This document shows positions 34,895 to 44,195 of a DNA stretch of 64,000 bases, piece by piece. The stretch is from NCBI RefSeq assembly GCF_042695135.1, contig NZ_CP170547.1, forward strand, positions 992,001 through 1,056,000, written 5' to 3'. This stretch comes from Epilithonimonas sp042695135. GTDB lineage: Bacteria > Bacteroidota > Bacteroidia > Flavobacteriales > Weeksellaceae. How positions within the stretch are numbered: the stretch's first letter is position 1; every line of letters begins with the position of its first letter. The position numbers and the translations under genes were made by a program. The notes beneath the pieces were generated by a model. The model ran no database searches and was not told where the DNA came from. It was given only the letters and a program-made list of their open reading frames with translations.

Positions 34895-36796
34895 ATGCTT
34901 TCCTCTATAGAATCACAAAATGTACTAATTCATAAAACGCTCAAACAATATTGGGGGTTTGATGAATTTCGGTCTTCCCAGGAAAAAATTATTCTTTCCA
35001 TTATAAATGGTAAAGATACTTTAGCCTTGTTACCAACAGGAGGTGGGAAATCCCTTTGTTACCATCTGCCTGCAATCATTCTGGAAGGAACTTGTCTTGT
35101 GATATCACCTTTATTGGCATTGATGAGGGATCAGCTGCTTTCTTTACAGGCTTTGGGGATTGAAGCCGAGTTGCTTAGCTCAGAATTAGATGAGTTTGAA
35201 GAAGAAATCGTCTATAATCGTTGCAAAGAAGGCTTGACAAAAGTTTTATATGTCTCGCCGGAAAGATTGCAAAATCAATTATTTTTGAAGAATATTCAGG
35301 AGATCAACATATCTTTTGTTGCCGTGGATGAGGCTCATTGCATTTCAGAATGGGGACAGGATTTCCGTCCCAGCTATCAGAATATCAAAAAATTCAGGCA
35401 GGAATTCAAAAATGTACCTTGTCTAGCACTTACAGCAACAGCGACCAATCTAGTTGTAGATGAGATGGTAAGCAAATTAGGACTTCATAATCCTCAGATC
35501 TTCAGACAAAGTTTTAAAAGAGACAACCTGAATATCATTGTAGAAAATACTTCAGATAAGTATAAAAGGATTTTAGAGTTTCTAAGACAAAATCCATCGT
35601 CCGGAATAATATACACAAGAACAAGAAAAGAAGCAGAAGAGCTTACGTCTTTTATTAAGAGAAACCAATTTCAAAACATCGATTTTTTTCATGCCGGTCT
35701 GCCTTCAAATGAAAAGGAAAGACTTCAGAAAAAATGGATTACCGGGCAGTTTCATGTGTTGGTTTCTACCAATGCTTTTGGGATGGGTATTGATAAAGAC
35801 AATGTCAGATTCGTAATTCATTTTTCCCCATCATCCACGATAGAAAATTATTATCAGGAAATTGGAAGAGCTGGTAGAAATGAAGAAGAAGCCTTGGTTT
35901 TGATGCTTTGGAATGAACAGGAAATCACCAATATCGATGATGTTTTCAAAAACCAAATCCCCAATAAAACAGAATATCAGAAAATACTGACTTATCTGTA
36001 TTCCATTTTTCAAGTTGCAGATTCAGATTTACCGGAAAGAACTTTTCAGTTGGACATTAACAGGATTAAGAATTTAACAAAATTATCGATCGCAAAAATC
36101 AAGAATATTCTCACTTTTCTGAATAACCAGGAACTTGTCTATTATAAAAAAAATATTTCCGCTTCCACGATTCAAAGCTTTATCCAATCGGATGAGTTGG
36201 AACAGTTAGCACCTTCAGATGCTTATTTTATGGAACTTCTTTTCCGGAATTTACCAGGTCTGGGCATTCAGAAAGTTCATTTTAGCGATGTTGCATTTTG
36301 CAAAAAAAACGGATTTGATATTGTCAATTTCAAAGAAAGACTGAAGCAGATGCAAAAAGCCGGACATTTGGAATATCTCGACGGAAGCCAACATTCTATC
36401 AAGTTTTTAAAACCTAGGAATGACAGACATCTCTCAGGAGAATATTGGACGCTTTTTAACCATATTCAGAAAAATAAACTGAGAAAATGGGAAGAAAATA
36501 AATTCTATATAAAAGATTTGGATTTCTGTAAAATGAAGCTGATCCTGAGTTATTTTGGAGAACGGGATGCCGAAAATTGTGGTAAATGTTCCGTTTGCAG
36601 GAAAAGAAACAATTCCAAAAGAAATTTGTCCAGCGATATTTCGTTGCAACTTTCAAACAGGCCGATGTCTTTGGACGAAGTTGCTGCAAATCTTAATTTT
36701 TACTCCAAAGAATCAATTTCAGAAACACTGATTTTCCTTTTGGACATCGGCAAAGTCAAAATGTTGAATTACAAAACTTATATGCTCAATCAATAA
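34895..36796 (+). CDS. recQ: RecQ-family ATP-dependent DNA helicase
   Basis: The product has 633 aa. It unwinds DNA 3'-5' in recombination and fork repair. Walker A is LLPTGGGKSLCYHLP (about 46-60), the DEAH box is VDEAHCISEWGQDFRP (about 144), followed by ALTATAT, and the C-terminal helicase lobe has FHAGL, STNAFGMGIDKDNVRFVIH and QEIGRAGRNEE. The RQC zinc ligands are in CGKCSVC (about 562-568), with an upstream Cys in KMKLILSYFGERDAENC. There is a winged-helix remnant but no clear HRDC domain, so this is the shorter RecQ type common in Bacteroidota. It stands alone. Confidence 0.93.
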   Translation: MLSSIESQNVLIHKTLKQYWGFDEFRSSQEKIILSIINGKDTLALLPTGGGKSLCYHLPAIILEGTCLVISPLLALMRDQLLSLQALGIEAELLSSELDEFEEEIVYNRCKEGLTKVLYVSPERLQNQLFLKNIQEINISFVAVDEAHCISEWGQDFRPSYQNIKKFRQEFKNVPCLALTATATNLVVDEMVSKLGLHNPQIFRQSFKRDNLNIIVENTSDKYKRILEFLRQNPSSGIIYTRTRKEAEELTSFIKRNQFQNIDFFHAGLPSNEKERLQKKWITGQFHVLVSTNAFGMGIDKDNVRFVIHFSPSSTIENYYQEIGRAGRNEEEALVLMLWNEQEITNIDDVFKNQIPNKTEYQKILTYLYSIFQVADSDLPERTFQLDINRIKNLTKLSIAKIKNILTFLNNQELVYYKKNISASTIQSFIQSDELEQLAPSDAYFMELLFRNLPGLGIQKVHFSDVAFCKKNGFDIVNFKERLKQMQKAGHLEYLDGSQHSIKFLKPRNDRHLSGEYWTLFNHIQKNKLRKWEENKFYIKDLDFCKMKLILSYFGERDAENCGKCSVCRKRNNSKRNLSSDISLQLSNRPMSLDEVAANLNFYSKESISETLIFLLDIGKVKMLNYKTYMLNQ

Positions 36797-36809
36797 AAAC
36801 GTAGAATCT

Positions 36810-36950
36810 TACGCAGCCCGACTTGAGCGGAAATCCTTTTTTGCTTTTACTAAGTTCAACTTAATGAAAAACATGAGCAAAAAAGATTGACTTCGTCGAA
36901 CCACTTCGTTAGGTTTGGGAGCGGAAGGCGGAATAGCTGCCATAAAAATC
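36810..36950. repeat. Structured intergenic repeat, copy C (second type)
   Basis: Blocks CTTACGCAGCCCGACTTGAG, CGGAAATCCTTTTTTGCTTT, a complementary GAGCAAAAAAGATTGA arm, a CTTCGTCGAACCACTTCG segment and GGGAGCGGAAGGCGGAATAG (GCTGCC) form a long imperfect hairpin between recQ and fmt. The TTTTTTGC / GCAAAAAA pairing resembles copies A and B, but the border blocks differ. Confidence 0.45.
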
Positions 36951-36990
36951 ATTAATTATCTATCAACTATCATTTATCAATAATAAATCA

Positions 36991-37941
36991 ATGCAGACGA
37001 AATCCCTTAATGTCGTTTTTTTCGGAACTCCCGATTTTGCAAGTTTTTCTTTAGAAGCTATTTTCAAATCCCATCATAAAGTTGTTGGCGTTGTAACTGC
37101 GCCAGACAAAGCCAGCGGACGCGGAATGAAACTCACGCCTTCACCAGTCAAAGTCTTTGCAGAAGAAAACAATCTCAATCTTTTTCAGCCAGAGAAACTC
37201 AGAAACCCAGAATTTCTGAAAGCCATTCAAAATCTAAATGCTGATGTTTTCGTAGTTGTTGCTTTCAGAATGATGCCTCAGGTTTTGTTCTCGATTCCGA
37301 GATTGGGAACTTTTAATCTTCACGCATCGCTTTTGCCAGATTATCGTGGTGCTGCACCAATTAATTATGCAGTGATTAATGGCGAAACCAAAACTGGCGT
37401 CACCACTTTTTTTATTAATGAAAAAATAGACGAAGGAAGCATTCTTCTTCAAGCTGAAACCGATGTTCTGCCAGAAGACAATGCCGGAACTTTGCACGAT
37501 AAACTGATGACAATCGGTTCAGAATTAATCATTAAAACTTTGGATGGATTGGCTGATAACTCAATTCAGGAAAAACCTCAGCCTGAGAAAGAAAATCCAA
37601 AAACAGCGTATAAGATATTCAAAGAAAACCTGAAAATTGACTGGAATCAAAGTTCTGAAACTGTTCACAATTTCGTGAGAGGAATGTCACCGTATCCAAC
37701 AGCTTTTACAACGCTGAAAGTTGGCGAAGAAGAAAAATCCCTGAAAATATTCAAAGGAAAATTCGAGTTAAAATTACATTCCCGGGAAGCAGGCGATGTT
37801 GATATTTCAAAAACGGAATTTAAGTTCTATACAAAAGACGGAATTTATTTCCCTGACGATGTTCAAATTCAAGGTAAAAAAAGATTGCCTGTCAAAGATT
37901 TCCTAAACGGAATCCAGAATTTTGAAGAGTACGGAAAATAA
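36991..37941 (+). CDS. fmt: Methionyl-tRNA formyltransferase
   Basis: The product has 316 aa, normal for Fmt. It formylates the initiator Met-tRNA using 10-formyl-THF. The N-terminal formyltransferase fold has VVFFGTPDFASFSLEAI and the catalytic motif with H111 in NLHASLLPDYRGAAPINYA; the C-terminal domain (about 215-316) includes NFVRGMSPYPTAFT. The start ATG 36991 is the only one that keeps the first strand. def, its usual partner, is not adjacent; the next gene is a secreted EEP-family protein 52 bp on. Confidence 0.96.
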   Translation: MQTKSLNVVFFGTPDFASFSLEAIFKSHHKVVGVVTAPDKASGRGMKLTPSPVKVFAEENNLNLFQPEKLRNPEFLKAIQNLNADVFVVVAFRMMPQVLFSIPRLGTFNLHASLLPDYRGAAPINYAVINGETKTGVTTFFINEKIDEGSILLQAETDVLPEDNAGTLHDKLMTIGSELIIKTLDGLADNSIQEKPQPEKENPKTAYKIFKENLKIDWNQSSETVHNFVRGMSPYPTAFTTLKVGEEEKSLKIFKGKFELKLHSREAGDVDISKTEFKFYTKDGIYFPDDVQIQGKKRLPVKDFLNGIQNFEEYGK

Positions 37942-37993
37942 AATTTAGATATTAGAATTTAGATTTAATTTTGAAAGATCATTAATATTTAAT

Positions 37994-38824
37994 ATGAAAA
38001 AACTTTTTATCGGTTTGTTGTTCGCTTCAAACCTTTTCTTCGCTCAGGATTTGAAAGTGATGACCTACAACATCCGACTGTCATTAGAAAGTGATAAAGA
38101 AAATTCCTGGGACAACAGAAAAGAAGATGCTTTGGCATTGATGAGTTATTACCATCCGGATTATTTCGGTGTTCAGGAAGCTGTTCCACAGCAAATGGTT
38201 GATATCAAAACTGGTTTGAAGGATTACGATTACGTTGGCGTTGGCAGAGATGACGGTAAAAACCAAGGCGAATATTCAGCGATTTTCTATGACAAAAATA
38301 AATTGGAAGTTGTAAAATCCGGAACTTTCTGGCTCAGCGAAACGCCGGAAAAACCATCGAAAGGTTGGGACGCCGCTTACAACAGAATTTGTACCTACGC
38401 ACTTTTCAAAATAAAAAAAAGCGGTAAGAAATTCTATGCTTTCAATGTTCATTTTGACCATATTGGAGATATTGCAAGAGTCAATTCTTCCAAATTAATC
38501 CTTGAAAAAATAAAACAACTGAATCCTGAAAATCTCCCTTTGACATTGACAGGCGATTTCAATTTGACGGATGATACTGAACCTATAAAAATTATTTCGC
38601 AATCGTTAGATAATGCTTATTATCATTCGAAAAAACCACATTACGGACCGAAAGGAACTTTCACGGCGTTCGATGTCAACACCATTCCGAAAGATAGAAT
38701 CGATTATATTTTTGTAAAAGGTTTCGAAGTTCAATCGAACAGAACGATTAATGACAGGCGGGAAAATCTGCTTTATCCATCAGACCATTTTCCGATTTTG
38801 GCGGAGATTAGTTTTAAGAAATAA
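37994..38824 (+). CDS. Secreted endonuclease/exonuclease/phosphatase family protein
   Basis: The product has 276 aa. A signal peptide (IGLLFASNLFFAQ) is followed by the EEP fold: MTYNIRLSLESDKENSW (metal-binding Asn), FGVQEAVPQQ (Glu), FNVHFDH (His), LTGDFNLTDD (Asp/Asn), DRIDYIF and the catalytic SDHFPILAEI near the C-terminus. All catalytic residues look intact. Substrate could be nucleic acid, inositol phosphate or another phosphodiester; sequence does not decide it. It acts in the periplasm or outside the cell. A terminator follows directly. Confidence 0.88.
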   Translation: MKKLFIGLLFASNLFFAQDLKVMTYNIRLSLESDKENSWDNRKEDALALMSYYHPDYFGVQEAVPQQMVDIKTGLKDYDYVGVGRDDGKNQGEYSAIFYDKNKLEVVKSGTFWLSETPEKPSKGWDAAYNRICTYALFKIKKSGKKFYAFNVHFDHIGDIARVNSSKLILEKIKQLNPENLPLTLTGDFNLTDDTEPIKIISQSLDNAYYHSKKPHYGPKGTFTAFDVNTIPKDRIDYIFVKGFEVQSNRTINDRRENLLYPSDHFPILAEISFKK

Positions 38825-38831
38825 TACAAAC

Positions 38832-38866
38832 AAAAATCCTCTTGATGAAAGAGGATTTTTTATTTT
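38832..38866 (+). terminator. Terminator of the EEP-family gene
   Basis: AAAATCCTCTTGATG and AAAGAGGATTTTTT hairpin, T-rich tail. Confidence 0.8.
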
Positions 38867-38875
38867 AGTGAAAAA

Positions 38876-38988
38876 AGTCTTCGACATAGTTCATATTGAG
38901 CGAAGTCGAAATACTCAGACTGACATTGATAAAAATTTGAATTTGTAGTATTAGAGTTATCAAACTGAACGGAATCGAAGTGTTCAAA
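38876..38988. repeat. Pair of degenerate dispersed intergenic repeats
   Basis: Copy one (38876-38923) runs AGTCTTCGACATAG to ACTCAGACTGAC with an internal TTCGAC / GTCGAA palindrome. Copy two (38960-38988) reads TCAAACTGAACGGAATCGAA GTG and ends at the GH3 stop codon. Both belong with the unit at 28362. Confidence 0.4.
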
Positions 38989-41211
38989 CTATTTTTCCCA
39001 AACAATCTTATTTGTCATTACATCACTGGAATTAGTTCCAACCATTATTTCAAATTCGCCAGCTTCCCAATCGTAATTCAGTGCGTCATCGTAGAATTTC
39101 AAATCTTCCGGAGTTAGCTTGAAAGTAACGTTTTTGTTTTCCCCTTTTTTCAGGAATATCTTTTGGAAACCTTTCAGTTCTTTGATTGGACGAACCACTT
39201 TTCCAAAAAGGTCGCGGATGTACAATTGAACGACTTCTTCACCGTCAAATTTCCCAGTGTTGGCAACATTCACAGTGATGGTCAAAGTTTGATTGCCTTT
39301 CAGATTTTCGGAACTCAGGTTTAAATTTGAATATTTGAAATCTGTATAACTCAATCCAAATCCAAATGGGAATTTCGGGTCGTTATCCAAATCGATGTAA
39401 GCAGAAACGTAATTTCTATCTGTAGATTTTCCAGCAGGTCTTCCGGTATTGTAATGGTTATAGTAGATTGGGATTTGACCTTCCGTTCTTGGGAAAGTCA
39501 TTGGAAGTTTTCCTCCGGGATTTATATTTCCGAAGATGACATCAGCGATGGAATTACCAGCTTCTGTTCCCAGCCACCAACTGTAAACAATAGTCGAAAT
39601 ATTATCCGCTGCCCAGTCAAAAACCAAAGGTCTTCCCGCATTAATCATTAATACAATTGGTTTTCCAGTTTTTGCAATTTCTTTTAGTAAGTCTTCCTGA
39701 ACGCCTGAGAAGTGCAGGTTACTTCGGCTTTTCGCTTCGCCACTCATTGCGTGACCTTCTCCCAAGGTCATTATCACGACATCTGCTTTTTTTGCGGTTT
39801 CGATGGCTTCTGCAAACATCGATTTGTCTTCATCATTTTCATTGCAGCCTTTTGCGTAAAGTATGGTTGAGTTTTTATCTAATTGATTTTTGATGCCGTC
39901 AAATTGAGTCACGATTCTTTGCGCATCATCCTTGAAAGGAACCGACCAAAATCCGTGCATCGCCACAGCATCTTTCCCGAATGGCCCAATCAGAGCAACC
40001 GTCTTAGTGGATTTAGAAAGTGGGAGAAGTTTCTTTTGGTTCTTTAAAAGGACAATGCTTTTTGCACCAAATTCTCTTCCAAATTTTCTGTGTTCAAGAT
40101 TATTGGTTTGTTGTTTTTGTCTGTCGGTATTTGAAAATTTATATGGGTCATCAAATAAACCAAGTTCAAATTTCTTGATTAAGACTCTTCTTACGGCATC
40201 ATCCACAAATTTGATGTCCACTTTTCCTTCTTTCACCAATTTTGGAAGTTGTTCCATATAGATTCTGCTTTCCATATCCATATCAGAACCTGCGAGGATG
40301 GCTTTTTCTCCGGCTTCAGCATTGTCTTTTGCATAACCGTGTTTTATCATTTCGCCAATGCTTCCCCAGTCGGAAACTACAAAACCTTGAAATTTCCATT
40401 TGTCTTTCAGTAAATCTCTAAGGATGTATTTGTTAGCCGTTGCCGGAATTCCGTTGATGTCGTTGAAGGAATTCATAAAAGTGGCGACCCCCGCTTCAGC
40501 TGCAGCTTTAAAAGGTGGGAGATATGTTTCATTTAATTGTCTTAAACTCATATCGACCGAGTTGTAATCTCTGCCACCAACTGCTGCGCCGTAAGCTGCA
40601 AAGTGTTTGGCGCAGGCCATTATCGCATCGATGTTGCCTAATCCTTTTCCCTGGAAACCTTTGATTCTCGCCAATCCGATTTTGGTTCCGAGGAAAGTAT
40701 CTTCACCAGAACCTTCCATCACGCGCCCCCATCTTGGGTCTCTCGCAATGTCCACCATTGGCGCAAATGTCCACTGGATGCCGTAAGCTGATGCTTCTAT
40801 AGCCGCGATTCTTTCGGATTTTTCTATCATTTCCAAGTCCCAGCTTGCGGCCTGACCAAGATTAATCGGGAAAGTTGTTCTGAATCCGTGAATCACATCT
40901 TGTCCAAATATCAACGGGATTTTTAGTCTTGATTCTAAAGCTAATTTTTGGAATGCTTTGGTTTCTTCTGCGCCGGTAACATTCAGCATCGAGCCGACTT
41001 TTCCGCTTTTTATTTCTTCCAAGACTTTTTTGGAGTTGGAGTTTTGAGGTCCTGTGGCGTATTCGAAGCCGCTGTATTGGACGAGTTGTCCGGCTTTTTC
41101 TTCCAGGGTCATTTTGGAAAGGAGTTCGGTGACTTTTTGGTCGATGCTTTTCTGTGCGGAGATGGTGATTCCGAAGATTAATAATAGGAATGAAAGGCTA
41201 TGTTTTATCAT
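38989..41211 (-). CDS. bglX: Glycoside hydrolase family 3, beta-glucosidase (BglX-like)
   Basis: The product has 740 aa with a signal peptide (LLLIFGITISAQ), so it is periplasmic or exported. The GH3 N-terminal domain includes LLSKMTLEEKAGQL, GQDVIHGFRTTFPI, APMVDIARDPRWGRV and the nucleophile D281 in FVVSDWGSIGEM. The C-terminal GH3_C domain and fibronectin III-like domain follow (GFGLSYTDFKYS; VVQLYIRDLFGKVVRP). It should release glucose or another sugar from beta-linked oligosaccharides. An in-frame extension to 41469 is rejected: it runs through the 21-bp repeat array and would bury the signal peptide. Confidence 0.92.
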   Translation of the reverse strand: MIKHSLSFLLLIFGITISAQKSIDQKVTELLSKMTLEEKAGQLVQYSGFEYATGPQNSNSKKVLEEIKSGKVGSMLNVTGAEETKAFQKLALESRLKIPLIFGQDVIHGFRTTFPINLGQAASWDLEMIEKSERIAAIEASAYGIQWTFAPMVDIARDPRWGRVMEGSGEDTFLGTKIGLARIKGFQGKGLGNIDAIMACAKHFAAYGAAVGGRDYNSVDMSLRQLNETYLPPFKAAAEAGVATFMNSFNDINGIPATANKYILRDLLKDKWKFQGFVVSDWGSIGEMIKHGYAKDNAEAGEKAILAGSDMDMESRIYMEQLPKLVKEGKVDIKFVDDAVRRVLIKKFELGLFDDPYKFSNTDRQKQQTNNLEHRKFGREFGAKSIVLLKNQKKLLPLSKSTKTVALIGPFGKDAVAMHGFWSVPFKDDAQRIVTQFDGIKNQLDKNSTILYAKGCNENDEDKSMFAEAIETAKKADVVIMTLGEGHAMSGEAKSRSNLHFSGVQEDLLKEIAKTGKPIVLMINAGRPLVFDWAADNISTIVYSWWLGTEAGNSIADVIFGNINPGGKLPMTFPRTEGQIPIYYNHYNTGRPAGKSTDRNYVSAYIDLDNDPKFPFGFGLSYTDFKYSNLNLSSENLKGNQTLTITVNVANTGKFDGEEVVQLYIRDLFGKVVRPIKELKGFQKIFLKKGENKNVTFKLTPEDLKFYDDALNYDWEAGEFEIMVGTNSSDVMTNKIVWEK

Positions 41212-41380
41212 AATTTTTCTTTTGTCTCTTTTTGAGGTATTAATATTTGTAAATGTAATTATTATAAACCACCCTGTCAAAAATTTTTCAAATTTTTGCC
41301 ACCCCTCCATGGGAGGGGAATTTTGGATGTTTTTTGGTTTTGTGATTTTTGTTGCATTTTGTTGATTGGATTTTGGGTTT
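41212..41380. other. Non-coding gap upstream of the GH3 gene
   Basis: It contains an imperfect inverted pair CCACCCCTCC / GGAGGGG near 41300. No gene is supported. Promoters for the divergent GH3 and M1 genes should lie around here, but no TAnnTTTG stands out. Confidence 0.35.
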
Positions 41381-41611
41381 GTCAATTCAAGGTTGGCGGA
41401 AGCTATTTCAAGATTGGCGGATGTCAATTCAATGTTTGCGGAAGCTATTTCAAGATTGGCGAATGTCAATTCAACATTAGCGGAAGCTTATTCAAGGTTG
41501 GCGGAAGCTATTTCAAGATTGGCGGATGTCAATTCAAGATTAACGGAAGCTATTTCAAGATTGGCGAATGTCAATTCAACATTAGCGAAAGCTTATTCAA
41601 GGTTGATGGAT
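41381..41611. repeat. Eleven-unit 21-bp minisatellite with heptad-coding structure
   Basis: Eleven units of 21 bp follow without gaps: types GTCAATTCAAGGTTGGCGGA(A), GCTATTTCAAGATTGGCGGA(T) and GCTTATTCAAGGTTGGCGGA(A), so a 42-bp higher-order period is also visible. In one plus frame (open from a TTG at 41366 to 41629) every unit encodes a heptad such as VNSRLAE or AISRLAD, a coiled-coil-like pattern; other frames are open too. No start context or partner supports a gene, so I call it a repeat. It sits between the divergent GH3 and M1 peptidase genes. Confidence 0.85.
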
Positions 41612-41728
41612 GTCTGCGTATTGTTTTAAATTCTTTATTTTTGATACTTATATTTTTTAATTTCTCGCAGATTTCATTGATTTTGCAGATTAAAAAGTTA
41701 AAATAAATCTTATTAAAATTTCAGAAGA

Positions 41729-43588
41729 ATGAAAAAACTATTATTGGGATTGATGCTGGTAGGAATGGCGGTGTCTGCGCAGAAACTTTATATGCCGAGG
41801 AATATCAAGAATGCTTATGCAAAGGGAACTCGCGATATTTCCGGAAAGCCGGGAAAAAATTACTGGCAGAACAAAGGCGTTTATGATGTGAACGTGAAAG
41901 TGGATGCGAAAACGAAAATGGTTTCGGGTTCCGAGACAATTCAGTATTCCAATAATAGTAAGGATGAGTTGAAGGTTTTGGCGATTCGGTTTGTAAATAA
42001 TGTGAATAAACCGCAGGCTCCAAGAGCCGGATATGCTTCGAAAGAATCGATGACGGATGGTCTGAAGATAAAATCATTCTCCATTAACGGTGAAAAATAC
42101 AATATCAATAGCGACGATTGGGGAACTGTGGAAGCGGTGAAGCTGACGAAAGCGATTGCCTCAAAATCCAAAACTGAAATCAAGATCGATTGGGAATATC
42201 CATTAGCAAAGGAAAGTGGGAGAGAAGGACAGATAGATCCGGAGACTTTTTATGTGGCTTACTCTTTCCCAAGAGTTTCGGTTTATGATGATTACAATGG
42301 CTGGGATATGCTGGCGCACAACGGCAGACAGGAGTTTTATAATGACTTTAATGATTATTCGTTTGCGATTTCTGCGCCTAAGAATTTTGTGGTTTGGTCA
42401 ACGGGAGATTTCCTTAATCCTGAAGAAGTTCTGCAACCTGAATATCTTAAACGTTTTAAAGAGTCTTTGAAATCTGATAAAATCATTCATGTTACAAATG
42501 AATCTGAAATGAAATCAGGGAAAGTGACGAAGCAGAATGAGTGGAATATTTGGAAATTCAAGGCGAATAACATTGTTGATTTTTGTTTTGCCTTGAGCAA
42601 TCATTATGTTTGGGATGCGTCGAGTGTCCAGTTGAAAACAAAAAGAGCGAGCGTACAAGCGGCTTATAATGCTGGTGCAAAAGATTTCGAAAAATATACG
42701 GAGTGGATGCGCTACAACCTGAAATGGTTTTCGGAAAACTGGCCGGGTGTGGAATATCCTTTCCCTGCGATGACTGCCGTCCAAGGTTACGCCGATATGG
42801 AATATCCAATGATGATCAACGATACGAGTATTCCCGATGATTTCCAGGATGCGAGATTGACGGCTGACCACGAGATTGCGCATACTTATTTTCCTTTTTA
42901 TATGGGAATCAATGAAACACGATATGCTTATATGGATGAAGGCTGGGCAACAACTCTTGAATATCTGATAGGCATTGCTGAAAACGGGCAGGAAGCAGCG
43001 GACAAATTTTATAAAAACTTCCGTGTGAAGCGTTGGATCAATGATGCTTCTGCGGAACAAGACCAGCCTGTGATTACAATGAGTTCTCAGCTTGCAGGCG
43101 CAGGTTATGGGAATAATGCTTATGTGAAATCATCACTTTCCTATCTGGCTTTGAAAGATTATTTGGGTGACTACTTGTTCAAAAAAGCGCTTCATACTTA
43201 TATGGATAACTGGAATGGGAAACATCCGATTCCTTGGGATTATTTTAATTCTATGAATGCCGGTTCGGGGAAGAATCTGAATTGGTTTTTTAATAACTGG
43301 TTTTATACGAACAATTATATTGATCTGAAGATTGGAAATGTTTATCAACAAAATAATCAGTTGGCTTTAACGGTAGAGAATGTTGGCGGATTTGCGGTTC
43401 CTTTTGATGTGGTTTTGACCTATGACGATGGGACGACGGAGAAAGAGCATTTCACGCCGGCAGTTTGGGAGAAAGACCAGAAGATAACCAACCTGAATAT
43501 TCCGGTTAAGAAGAAAATCAAATCTATTAATTTGAATGGCGGGATTTTTATGGATTACACGCCGGGGGATAATTTGAAGAGTTTGTAA
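41729..43588 (+). CDS. Secreted M1-family (gluzincin) aminopeptidase
   Basis: The product has 619 aa with a signal peptide (GLMLVGMAVSAQ). An N-terminal beta domain precedes the substrate-anchoring segment GYADMEYPMMI (in the place of GAMEN) and the zinc motif HEIAHTYF with H381, E382 and H385. The third ligand Glu follows in MDEGWATTLEYL (about 404). A C-terminal domain is about 480-619. It would trim peptides in the periplasm or outside the cell. It lacks a T9SS-type C-terminal signal as far as I can see. The start ATG at 41729 is the only one giving the signal peptide. Confidence 0.88.
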   Translation: MKKLLLGLMLVGMAVSAQKLYMPRNIKNAYAKGTRDISGKPGKNYWQNKGVYDVNVKVDAKTKMVSGSETIQYSNNSKDELKVLAIRFVNNVNKPQAPRAGYASKESMTDGLKIKSFSINGEKYNINSDDWGTVEAVKLTKAIASKSKTEIKIDWEYPLAKESGREGQIDPETFYVAYSFPRVSVYDDYNGWDMLAHNGRQEFYNDFNDYSFAISAPKNFVVWSTGDFLNPEEVLQPEYLKRFKESLKSDKIIHVTNESEMKSGKVTKQNEWNIWKFKANNIVDFCFALSNHYVWDASSVQLKTKRASVQAAYNAGAKDFEKYTEWMRYNLKWFSENWPGVEYPFPAMTAVQGYADMEYPMMINDTSIPDDFQDARLTADHEIAHTYFPFYMGINETRYAYMDEGWATTLEYLIGIAENGQEAADKFYKNFRVKRWINDASAEQDQPVITMSSQLAGAGYGNNAYVKSSLSYLALKDYLGDYLFKKALHTYMDNWNGKHPIPWDYFNSMNAGSGKNLNWFFNNWFYTNNYIDLKIGNVYQQNNQLALTVENVGGFAVPFDVVLTYDDGTTEKEHFTPAVWEKDQKITNLNIPVKKKIKSINLNGGIFMDYTPGDNLKSL

Positions 43589-43621
43589 AATGGGAACGCC
43601 ACAAGATGATTGTGGCGTTTT

Positions 43622-43921
43622 TTATTCATTAATGTGAGAATCAATATCCATTTGTTGATGAAGGATTCTGATGATTTCAACTTTTTCTTCTTTTATATTA
43701 ATTCTGTAAAAAATAAAATGTGATTTTACACGTGAACGGAAATAACCTTTTCTGATTTTATTATAATCTTTGCCTGATTTTGGATTTCCGGATAAATATT
43801 CAATTTCGTCCATTATCAAATCAAAGTAATAATCTGCCTGTTCCAAAGACCAATTTTCAAAAGTATAAAGCCAGATTTTTTCTAAATCATTTTTGGCTTC
43901 TTGACTGAATTTGAAATCCAT
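43622..43921 (-). CDS. parE: RelE/ParE family toxin
   Basis: The product has 99 aa. The N-terminus FKFSQEAKNDLEKIWLYTFENWS and the C-terminal VEIIRILHQQMDIDSHI are typical of ParE toxins of type II toxin-antitoxin systems. These poison DNA gyrase in studied cases; RelE-type mRNA cleavage is less likely from these motifs. Its ATG directly abuts the antitoxin stop codon, so translation is coupled. The Arg residues in GYFRSRVKSHFIFYRI seem intact. Probably an active pair with the upstream antitoxin. Confidence 0.88.
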   Translation of the reverse strand: MDFKFSQEAKNDLEKIWLYTFENWSLEQADYYFDLIMDEIEYLSGNPKSGKDYNKIRKGYFRSRVKSHFIFYRINIKEEKVEIIRILHQQMDIDSHINE

Positions 43922-44170
43922 TTATTCAGTAACATATTTTTGATGTAGGTTTTTCTTGAAAGATTCTCGATCAAAATCTGTTATAAATCCCGATTTTTCT
44001 CCCTTTTGGAGTTCTTTTATCAGTTCTGTTTTTTTTGTTTCTTCGTGTTCGAATAATCGCAATGCCGCTCTTACAACTTCGCTTGCAGAAGTATATTTTC
44101 CATCTTTGATTTGCTTGCTTATGAAATTATCAAAATAATCTCCCAATAAAATGGATGTATTTTTAGCCAT
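43922..44170 (-). CDS. parD: ParD-like antitoxin
   Basis: The product has 82 aa. An N-terminal ribbon-helix-helix (TSILLGDYFDNFISKQIKDG, then YTSASEVVRAALRLFEHEE) binds DNA; the charged C-terminal part neutralises the toxin. It is the first gene of the pair and has a clear promoter with an inverted repeat between the -33 and -7 elements, so autorepression is expected. Family assignment rests on the SASEVVRAALRLFE helix pattern, which is characteristic. Confidence 0.88.
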   Translation of the reverse strand: MAKNTSILLGDYFDNFISKQIKDGKYTSASEVVRAALRLFEHEETKKTELIKELQKGEKSGFITDFDRESFKKNLHQKYVTE

Positions 44171-44195
44171 TATCTTTTGCTTAAATTTCTAATAT

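Noticed and set aside
41212..41469. N-terminal extension of the GH3 enzyme
   Set aside because: It translates the repeat array and would place the signal peptide inside the protein.
41381..41611. 21-bp array as a CRISPR
   Set aside because: Units are head-to-tail with no unique spacers, and no cas genes are near.
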